Both the position numbers and the translations under genes were made by a program. From Oscillospiraceae bacterium (GTDB taxonomy: Bacteria > Bacillota_A > Clostridia > Oscillospirales > Oscillospiraceae): a stretch of DNA of 6,108 nt. The notes under the pieces were generated by a model that saw only the letters and a list, made by a program, of their open reading frames with translations, searched no databases and was not told the origin of the DNA. Numbering within the stretch: position 1 is the stretch's first letter; the number at the start of each line of letters is the position of its first letter. Positions 1 through 4,621 of the stretch are shown one piece after another. The stretch spans positions 1-6,108 of the forward strand of contig JAFZOC010000300.1 in assembly GCA_017550765.1 (NCBI GenBank), written 5' to 3'.

Positions 1-66
1 GCCGAAATTACAGGTTATCCTGCCAATATTAATTTGCCTGACGGTGCTGCTCGTGTAACTTATGAA
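1..66. other. Edge segment not matching dprA; candidate chimeric join or insertion
   Basis: The first 60 bases are about 45% GC, against about 62% for the next 60. In the minus dprA frame they give a sequence unlike DprA. In plus frame 1 they read AEITGYPANINLPDGAARVTY, which looks like real protein and uses codons with many A/T third positions (ATT, ACA, GGT, TAT, AAT, GCT, CGT, GTA), unlike the GC-rich genes in the rest of the window. The change point is somewhere near 60-72. The length is too short to name a protein. An assembly chimera, a natural rearrangement or the end of an inserted element are all possible. Confidence 0.5.
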
Positions 67-321
67 GAGGTGGGCATCCTGGAGGGTGAGGATCTCCAGG
101 CCCTGGCGCGCACAGTCCTTGACGATCTGAGCGGCCATGCTCTTGTCCCGCCTCTCCAGGATCTGCGCCTCTTTCTGCAGAACGCCGGGGATGCGGGAAA
201 AGGCGCCTTTCGGCGCCAGGAAGGCTCGCTCCGCGTCGCCGAAGCGGTCGACGAGGGCCGCCTTCGCCCTGGGGCTGACGTCCGCTGCAGAGAGCCAGAG
301 CCAGTATTCCAAAGCTGACAC
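1..321 (-). CDS. dprA: DNA-processing protein DprA, N-terminal fragment (runs off left edge, possibly chimeric)
   Basis: DprA loads RecA onto incoming single-stranded DNA during natural transformation. It acts in the cytoplasm and is common even in bacteria not known to be competent. Visible are 107 codons from a GTG start (319-321) to the window edge, with no stop. Residues 1-84 fit the N-terminal helical region of the family: they open with SALEYWLWLSAADVSPRAK, continue with LVDRFGDAERAFLA and the helix-hairpin-like SRIPGVLQKEA, and reach GLEILTLQDAH. The Rossmann domain would lie beyond the window. The GTG has an SD-like AGCGAGG about nine bases upstream and sits 22 bases after the methyltransferase stop, so the two are probably co-transcribed. 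Oddity: after DAH, family members usually continue with a Tyr-Pro and an Asp-Pro-Pro segment. Here the frame stays open, but residues 85-107 do not look like DprA. The identification rests on pattern recall of a short N-terminus. Confidence 0.82.
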   Translation of the reverse strand, partial: MSALEYWLWLSAADVSPRAKAALVDRFGDAERAFLAPKGAFSRIPGVLQKEAQILERRDKSMAAQIVKDCARQGLEILTLQDAHLFISYTSSTVRQINIGRITCNFG

Positions 322-343
322 GTGGTCTCGACCTCGCTTTCTA

Positions 344-1093
344 CTATCTGACCGTTTCCCACATCAGGATCGCCGCGGCGATGGCGGCGTTGAGCGACTC
401 CGAGCACTTTTCCATGGGGATGATCACTGTCCCGTCGCAGGCGGCCAGGAGCTCTGCGCTCAGCCCTCTCCCTTCGCTGCCGACGGCCACCGCCGCATGT
501 CGAAGGTCACGCGAGCGAAGGTCCGCGGCCCGCTCGTCCAGAGCCGCTCCGTAGAGCGGGAGGCCCTGGTCGGCAAGGAAGGGCACGAGCCCCGCCAGCC
601 CGATCTCCAGGACCTTCTGCCGGAAGATCGCGCCCATGGTGGCCCGGACCGTCTTGGGGTTGTAGAGATCCGCGCTCTCGCCGGTCAGGATCACGGCATT
701 GATCCCGAAGGCGTTGGCTGTACGGATCACCGTGCCCACGTTCCCGGGATCCTGGACGCTCTCCAGAACGATCGCGTTGCGGAGCTTCCCCGGCTTCCCG
801 CAGCCTCGGATCGCCACCGTGAAAAGGGGCCCGGGGCTGTTCCGCATGGGAGAAGCATAGTCGAAGAGATCCGCCGGCGCGAGACAGGTCTTCGTCTCCG
901 ACGGGAGCGCAAGTTCCACAGCCTGGTCCTTCCACAGGACGCTGGTCACCTTCGCGCCGAAGGCGAGCGCTTCCCGCAGGGTCTTGACGCCGTCGCAGAG
1001 GTACTCCCCCCGTTCCCTGCGGTAGTCCCCGTCCGCAGCCAGCTGCCTCACATGGCGGATATATGGGTCCTTCCTGGATGTGATCTTCTCCAC
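344..1093 (-). CDS. TrmH/SpoU-family RNA 2'-O-methyltransferase
   Basis: A SPOUT-class enzyme that transfers methyl from S-adenosylmethionine to a ribose 2'-OH of rRNA or tRNA in the cytoplasm; the target nucleotide cannot be read from the sequence. Counting from the GTG, it has 249 residues, usual for the family. Residues 1-100 form the substrate-binding region, starting EKITSRKDPYIRHVRQL. The three SpoU motifs follow: motif 1 at about 109-130 (LESVQDPGNVGTVIRTANA, with the conserved Asn and Arg), motif 2 at 204-212 (VGSEGRGLS) and motif 3 at 225-242 (IPMEKCSESLNAAIAAAI), which build the trefoil-knot SAM site. I chose GTG at 1091-1093 because AGGGG lies six bases upstream and the predicted transcript starts near 1126. 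The in-frame ATG at 1112-1114, which adds seven residues, would have only about 11 leader bases and no clear SD. The gene is upstream of dprA in the same operon. Family very sure; start fairly sure. Confidence 0.95.
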   Translation of the reverse strand: MEKITSRKDPYIRHVRQLAADGDYRRERGEYLCDGVKTLREALAFGAKVTSVLWKDQAVELALPSETKTCLAPADLFDYASPMRNSPGPLFTVAIRGCGKPGKLRNAIVLESVQDPGNVGTVIRTANAFGINAVILTGESADLYNPKTVRATMGAIFRQKVLEIGLAGLVPFLADQGLPLYGAALDERAADLRSRDLRHAAVAVGSEGRGLSAELLAACDGTVIIPMEKCSESLNAAIAAAILMWETVR

Positions 1094-1099
1094 GCTCTG

Positions 1100-1104
1100 C
1101 CCCT
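1100..1104 (-). promoter_or_regulatory. Ribosome binding site deciding the methyltransferase start
   Basis: The minus strand reads AGGGG followed by six bases and then GTG (1091-1093). This is the only good SD near the 5' end of the gene. The upstream ATG at 1112-1114 is preceded only by TTGAAATGAGAA. Confidence 0.6.
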
Positions 1105-1132
1105 GCTTTCTCATTTCTCATTTCAATGTAAA

Positions 1133-1161
1133 ATGATACAATGATCGGAACCATTTTTCAA
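1133..1161 (-). promoter_or_regulatory. Sigma-A type promoter for the methyltransferase-dprA operon
   Basis: On the minus strand, TTGAAA (1156-1161) is followed by a 17-base spacer and TATCAT (1133-1138), close to the consensus at both hexamers. Transcription would begin near 1126, leaving a leader of about 33 bases before the GTG start. It lies beyond the terminator of the upstream ABC transporter gene, so the operon appears to be transcribed independently. Confidence 0.7.
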
Positions 1162-1180
1162 GTCCCCAAAGCGGCGCAAA

Positions 1181-1210
1181 GAGAAGGACAGCATGCAGGC
1201 CGTCCTTCTC
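1181..1210 (-). repeat. Inverted repeat (hairpin) upstream of the methyltransferase promoter
   Basis: GAGAAGGAC (1181-1189) and GTCCTTCTC (1202-1210) are perfect inverted copies around 12 bases. In minus-strand RNA three more pairs, one of them G-U, could extend the stem to 12 bp with a 6-base loop. Only TTTGCG follows, so it is at best a weak terminator. Four bases (1207-1210) are shared with the neighbouring palindrome, so the two full hairpins cannot form at once. Function not known. Confidence 0.55.
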
Positions 1211-1230
1211 AAGGTGTCGACACCTTGAGA
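1207..1230. repeat. Perfect 24-bp palindrome
   Basis: The two 12-base halves, TCTCAAGGTGTC and its exact reverse complement, meet at the central TCGA (1217-1220). As DNA it could be a binding site for a dimeric regulator, its centre about 58 bases upstream of the -35 element of the methyltransferase promoter. As RNA it would form a hairpin directly after the terminator of the ABC gene. It matches no operator I recognise. Confidence 0.55.
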
Positions 1231-1231
1231 G

Positions 1232-1269
1232 GCAAAAATGGGAACTTCCGAAAAAGTTCCCATTTTTGC
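1232..1269 (-). terminator. Intrinsic terminator after the ABC transporter gene (bidirectional form)
   Basis: Perfect 16-bp inverted repeat: GCAAAAATGGGAACTT (1232-1247) and its reverse complement (1254-1269) around a 6-base loop. The GC-rich core ends in a run of five T on either strand, so it should stop transcription in both directions. The natural user is the ABC transporter gene, whose stop lies about 157 bases upstream on the minus strand. No plus-strand gene points into it. Confidence 0.85.
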
Positions 1270-1280
1270 GTGTATCGAAC

Positions 1281-1309
1281 GTGAAGGGGGGACTACCATC
1301 CCCCTTCAC
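1281..1309 (-). repeat. GC-rich inverted repeat in the ABC transporter 3' region
   Basis: GTGAAGGGGG (1281-1290) pairs perfectly with CCCCCTTCAC (1300-1309) around a 9-base loop. It lies between the ABC stop codon and the strong terminator. No T run follows on either strand, so it is not a typical terminator. It may block 3' exonucleases or be one arm of a larger 3' RNA structure. Confidence 0.55.
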
Positions 1310-1426
1310 CCTTCCTCCATGCTTGTCGAAACGATGCCGGATCGGGTCTGCCTACAGTCTGAGAAAGGCAGTCTTTCCACTGTCCTTCTCCTATCTCTTC
1401 CCTGTTTTTGCTCAGAGGATAGCGCT

Positions 1427-3265
1427 TCAGTTCTCGCCCTCCATGTCCAGGATCTTTCTGAACTGGGTCTCATACAGTTCCCGATAGACCCCGCCTTTTA
1501 CCAGCAGTTCCTCGTGGGTGCCGACCTCGGCGATCTTGCCGTCCTTGACCACCAGGATCTTGTCCGCCTTGAGGATCGTAGACAGACGGTGGGCGATGAC
1601 GATGCTGGTGCGCCCTTCCATCAGCGCCTCCAGGGCCTCCTGGATGGCGTTCTCCGTGATGGAGTCCAGGGCGGAGGTCGCCTCGTCCAGGATCAGGATC
1701 TTCGGGTCTTTCAGGATCACGCGGGCGATCGACAGCCGCTGTTTCTCCCCTCCGGAGAGCTTCAGGCCCCGGTTGCCCACCACGGTGTCCAGGCCTTCGG
1801 GCTGTGAGGCGATGAAGTCCTGGATGTCCGCGATATAGCAGGCCGCGTCGATCTCCTCGGGGGTCGCGTCCTCCTTGGCATAGAGCAGGTTCTCTCGGAT
1901 CGTGCCGTTGAAGAGATAGCTGTCCTGGGTCACGACGCCGATCTGGCTGCGCAGGTATCTCAGGTCGAAGTCCCGCACATCCACGCCGCCGATCCGCACC
2001 GCGCCTGCGCAGACGTCGTAGAGCCTGGGGATCAGGTTCACGACGGTCGACTTCCCGGAACCGGAGGGGCCCACCACGGCGTACATCTTCCCGCCGGGTA
2101 CGGTGAAGTCGATATCCGTCAGCAGGGGCTTTGCCGGATCGTAGGAGAAGGCCACATGGTCGTACACGATGTCGGCGTCGGTGAGGTCCGGCTTTTGTCC
2201 GTGCTCCGGCGACTTGATCTTGATCTCCATGTCGAAATAGTCGAAGATGCGGGTGAAGAGCGCGAGAGAGCGGGTGAAGTCCACGTGGATGTTCAGCAGG
2301 GACTCGATCGGTCGATAGAGCCGGTTCACCAGGGCGACCGTGGCCGTCACGGTACCGACGGTGAGCGCCTCATCGGCGCGGGTGATGATGAACCAGCCGC
2401 CGACAAAGTAGATGAGGAGCGGCGCCAGCTGCGTGAACATGCCCATGATGACCCGGAACCACTTGCCGCTGCGCTGCTCCTTCAGCTGCAGCTGCGTGAC
2501 GTCCTCATTGACCCGGACGAAGCGCTCATACTCCCGCTCCTCCCGGGTGAAGAGCTTCACCAGCAGCGAGCCGGAGACCGAGAGCGTCTCGTTGATCAGC
2601 TGGTTCATCTCGTCGTTCTTGGCCTGGCTGTCGGTGAGGATGCTGTAGCGCTTCTTGCCCACGCTCTTGGTGGGGACGATCAGCAGCGGGATCACCACGA
2701 TGCCCACCAGCGCCAGCTTCCAGCTCATGGAGAAGAGCGCGACCAGAGTCGTCGCCACAGTGACCACATTGGAGACGATGCTGGAGAGCGTCCCGGAGAT
2801 GACCGAACTCACGCCGGAGATGTCGGTGTTCATGCGGGTGATGATGTCGCCCTGCTTCTCGGTGGTGAAGAAGGCGTGGGGCATGTGCTGCAGATGGTCG
2901 TACATCTGGTTCTTCATGTCGAAGATGATGCGCTGGGAGATCCAGGCGTTGATGTAGCTCTCCACCACGCCGATGATCTGGGAGGCCGCCAGCGTGGCGA
3001 AGGCCATCAGCAGCAGCCGGATCAGCAGCTGCATATTTTTCCCCACCAGCGCCTCGTCTACGATGCGTCCGGTGATGATACTGGGCAGCAGGCCGAAGAC
3101 TGCCGAGAGCAGGATCGCCACGAACACCAGGACGAACTGCGGCCAGTACGGCGTCAGATAGGACAGGATGCGCCGGATCAGCGCGCCGCTGATCTTGGGC
3201 ATGTTCTTTTTCTCGTCTTCTGTCAAAAAACCGCGGGGGCCGAGACCGCGCCCGGGACCTACCAT
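1427..3265 (-). CDS. ABC exporter half-transporter (fused membrane domain and ATPase)
   Basis: An ATP-driven exporter of the MsbA/BmrA type in the cytoplasmic membrane; substrate unknown, with lipids, drugs or peptides all possible. It has 612 residues, a normal length. The membrane domain (about 35-345) has hydrophobic segments near 43-64, 80-103, 158-178, 183-198 and 272-295 and beyond. The nucleotide-binding domain (about 362-600) has an aromatic A-loop (FSYD, Tyr374), Walker A GPSGSGKS (399-406), Q-loop Gln447, signature LSGGE (503-507), Walker B ILILDE (523-528, catalytic Glu528), D-loop SALD (531-534) and switch His559. All catalytic residues are standard, so a homodimer with two working sites is likely. 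The N-terminus GPRGFLTEDEKKNMPK resembles, from memory, clostridial members of this group. ATG at 3263-3265 has AAAGGG nine bases upstream (3275-3280). It is monocistronic, with its own promoter and terminator, and divergent from the PAP2 gene. Confidence 0.96.
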   Translation of the reverse strand: MVGPGRGLGPRGFLTEDEKKNMPKISGALIRRILSYLTPYWPQFVLVFVAILLSAVFGLLPSIITGRIVDEALVGKNMQLLIRLLLMAFATLAASQIIGVVESYINAWISQRIIFDMKNQMYDHLQHMPHAFFTTEKQGDIITRMNTDISGVSSVISGTLSSIVSNVVTVATTLVALFSMSWKLALVGIVVIPLLIVPTKSVGKKRYSILTDSQAKNDEMNQLINETLSVSGSLLVKLFTREEREYERFVRVNEDVTQLQLKEQRSGKWFRVIMGMFTQLAPLLIYFVGGWFIITRADEALTVGTVTATVALVNRLYRPIESLLNIHVDFTRSLALFTRIFDYFDMEIKIKSPEHGQKPDLTDADIVYDHVAFSYDPAKPLLTDIDFTVPGGKMYAVVGPSGSGKSTVVNLIPRLYDVCAGAVRIGGVDVRDFDLRYLRSQIGVVTQDSYLFNGTIRENLLYAKEDATPEEIDAACYIADIQDFIASQPEGLDTVVGNRGLKLSGGEKQRLSIARVILKDPKILILDEATSALDSITENAIQEALEALMEGRTSIVIAHRLSTILKADKILVVKDGKIAEVGTHEELLVKGGVYRELYETQFRKILDMEGEN

Positions 3266-3297
3266 TGCATCACGCCCTTTCTCTTTATCTGACTGCT

Positions 3298-3326
3298 ATT
3301 GTATTGCGCCATGGGAGCTGCGTCAA
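3298..3326 (-). promoter_or_regulatory. Sigma-A type promoter of the ABC transporter gene
   Basis: The minus strand has TTGACG (3321-3326), a 17-base spacer and TACAAT (3298-3303), each one base from consensus. The start of transcription would be near 3291, about 26 bases before the ATG, leaving room for the AAAGGG ribosome site at 3275-3280. Confidence 0.75.
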
Positions 3327-3329
3327 GAG

Positions 3330-3365
3330 CGATCCTTCTCTTCCCGCCTGTTCCCCGATCCTTCT
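3330..3365. repeat. 10-bp direct repeat between the divergent promoters
   Basis: CGATCCTTCT occurs at 3330-3339 and again at 3356-3365, 26 bases apart. The first copy lies just upstream of the -35 element of the ABC promoter, and the second about 20 bases upstream of the PAP2 promoter. It could be a regulator site, but the spacing is not a whole number of 10.5-bp turns and chance in this C/T-rich strand is possible. Confidence 0.3.
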
Positions 3366-3385
3366 TGCCGCTTTCTCGCATTTTT

Positions 3386-3416
3386 TTGTAGACTTTACCC
3401 CCGTCTCTATGATAAT
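3386..3416 (+). promoter_or_regulatory. Probable promoter of the PAP2 gene pair
   Basis: An AT-rich patch upstream of the PAP2 start offers two overlapping fits: TTGTAG (3386-3391), 16 bases, TATGAT (3408-3413); or TAGACT (3389-3394), 16 bases, GATAAT (3411-3416). Neither is perfect, and which is used cannot be told by eye. A leader of roughly 30 bases follows, including the SD AAGGGA six bases before the ATG at 3451. Confidence 0.5.
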
Positions 3417-3450
3417 ATAGTTTTACCAAATACGAGAGAAGGGACGCAAC

Positions 3451-4128
3451 ATGTTTTCTATCCCTGTGATACCCGGCGCCGCAGAGTGGATCAATGCGGT
3501 CTTTGCCGAGTTCGATATGAACATCACCCTGTTCATCCATCAGCTCTACGAGCTGGGCGGCAACTTGATGACCACCATCATGGAGATCATCTCTCTCCTG
3601 GGCAAGAGCGGCATCTTCCTGATCATCCTGTCGCTGATCCTCGCCTTCTTCAAGAAGACGCGCCGCTTCGGCACGGCCATGTGCATCGGTCTCTTCCTGG
3701 GCGCCGTGTTCGTGAACCTGTATCTGAAGATCGCGATCGCCCGGCCCCGGCCCTACACCATCGACTTCTACAAGCAGCTCTGGATGCTGGTCGGCCAGAA
3801 CGTGGAGAGCGATTTCTGCTTCCCCTCCGGTCACACCAACGCCGCCTTCGCGGCCATGGTACCGGTCTTCATCCTGGGGAATAAAAAAGCCAGCTGGCTG
3901 GCTCTGGTCTTTGGCGTACTGATGGGGATCTCCCGGGTCTATCTGGTCGTGCACTACCCCAGCGACGTGGTAGCCGGCATGATCACCGGCACCATCGCCG
4001 GCCTGCTTGGCACGATCTTCTCCATGCTGGCGCCCCGCTTCTGGTACCGCTGGGACCTGTTGAAAAAGCGCAGAGACGAGGACTTCGACGAAGAGGATGA
4101 CGAGGCATGTTCGGACTCGGTCGTTTGA
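3451..4128 (+). CDS. PAP2-family membrane phosphatase (undecaprenyl-PP or lipid phosphatase-like)
   Basis: A membrane phosphatase with the acid phosphatase/vanadium haloperoxidase fold. Known relatives dephosphorylate phosphatidate, phosphatidylglycerol phosphate or undecaprenyl pyrophosphate on the outer face of the membrane; the substrate here is not determined. It has 225 residues. All three catalytic motifs are intact: KIAIARPRP (K93, R100, P101), FPSGHTN (PSGH at 125-128) and SRVYLVVHYPSD (S161, R162, H168, D172). Hydrophobic segments lie near 54-67, 75-92, 131-143, 148-165 and 173-193. The C-terminal tail after about residue 200 is charged (KKRRDEDFDEEDDE) and probably cytoplasmic. ATG 3451 is chosen for the SD AAGGGA six bases upstream; the internal ATG at codon 23 has none. 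Its last 22 bases overlap the next gene. Family assignment is firm. Confidence 0.95.
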   Translation: MFSIPVIPGAAEWINAVFAEFDMNITLFIHQLYELGGNLMTTIMEIISLLGKSGIFLIILSLILAFFKKTRRFGTAMCIGLFLGAVFVNLYLKIAIARPRPYTIDFYKQLWMLVGQNVESDFCFPSGHTNAAFAAMVPVFILGNKKASWLALVFGVLMGISRVYLVVHYPSDVVAGMITGTIAGLLGTIFSMLAPRFWYRWDLLKKRRDEDFDEEDDEACSDSVV

Positions 4129-4502
4129 GATTTCGCGGCGTCGACAAGAAGATCGTCGACGATGAGGAGCACATCCAAGATTACAACAGCACCGAAGCCA
4201 TCGGACGCGTCCGTCTGGGCAAGCTCTGCTTCTATTATCGGGACCTGGGCAGGAAGTACTGCGTCCCCTACCCCTACATCGACCGCGCTTTCGTGCGGAT
4301 CAGCGAATGCCAGCCGGACGACAGTCCCGCCTATTACTACTATCGGGTGATCCTGGTCCACGGAGACAAGGAATTCGCCAACCTGATCTTCAGCAAGGAA
4401 GAGGACGCCGACAAGATCTTGGATCTGCTCCGGGAGATCCGTCCCGAGATCCAGATCGGCTATGTCCCGCCAGCAGACGGGAATCGTCGTTATTTCTGCT
4501 GA
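4107..4502 (+). CDS. Conserved-looking small protein of unknown function
   Basis: I do not recognise this 131-residue protein. It is soluble-looking, with no signal peptide or membrane segment. After a basic start (FGLGRLRFRG) it has a beta-rich middle, IGRVRLGKLCFYYRDLGRKY, then VPYPYIDRAFVRISE, an unusual run of four tyrosines (residues 76-79) in PAYYYYRVILVHG, and a probable C-terminal helix EEDADKILDLLREIRPEIQ. This order, a strand describing a surface, a turn with YIDRAFVRI and a closing helix, resembles bacterial PH-like domains; that is only a guess. ATG 4107 overlaps the PAP2 gene by 22 bases in another frame, with AAGAGG ten bases upstream (4091-4096), so it is probably translated by coupling and made together with the phosphatase. 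A terminator follows 47 bases after the stop. The codon use matches the neighbouring genes and supports a real gene. Confidence 0.85.
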   Translation: MFGLGRLRFRGVDKKIVDDEEHIQDYNSTEAIGRVRLGKLCFYYRDLGRKYCVPYPYIDRAFVRISECQPDDSPAYYYYRVILVHGDKEFANLIFSKEEDADKILDLLREIRPEIQIGYVPPADGNRRYFC

Positions 4503-4549
4503 AACGCCCCGACAAGGCCCTGCGGCCTCCCGCGCCCCCGATATATCGA

Positions 4550-4581
4550 AAAAAGGAAGCTCGCGAACGAGCTTCCTTTTT
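4550..4581. terminator. Bidirectional intrinsic terminator between converging genes
   Basis: GGAAGCTCG (4555-4563) and CGAGCTTCC (4568-4576) form a 9-bp stem around CGAA, with five A before and five T after that extend it to 14 bp. It works on both strands: it ends the PAP2/unknown-gene transcript from the left and the muramidase transcript, whose stop is at 4622, from the right. Confidence 0.88.
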
Positions 4582-4621
4582 CATGCTTTTCAGAAGGAAC
4601 GTGCGTTCAGACCGACCCCGG

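Noticed and set aside
137..1144. Long plus-strand open frame of 335 codons opposite the methyltransferase and dprA
   Set aside because: It is a shadow frame in GC-rich DNA. The minus strand has clear SpoU motifs there, and the plus product has no recognisable domain.
1306..1380. Minus-strand 24-codon ORF with GTG start and AGGAG seven bases upstream
   Set aside because: The SD-GTG pair is good, but the peptide shows no features, the ORF ends inside a hairpin arm, and chance cannot be excluded. Conservation would be needed to accept it.
2156..3292. Plus-strand open frame of 378 codons, rich in His, Asp, Glu and Arg
   Set aside because: Typical antisense shadow of a GC-rich gene. The opposite strand encodes an intact ABC transporter with every motif.
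3259..3954. Minus-strand open frame of 231 codons over the promoter gap and PAP2
   Set aside because: It runs through two good promoters and opposite the intact PAP2 motifs; its composition is that of a shadow frame.
4515..4528. Small hairpin AGGCC-CTGC-GGCCT after the unknown gene
   Set aside because: Only five base pairs with no T run; the strong terminator at 4550-4581 explains the end of transcription.
4539..4548. 10-bp palindrome CGATATATCG beside the terminator
   Set aside because: Short and AT-rich in the centre, no promoter nearby; expected by chance.
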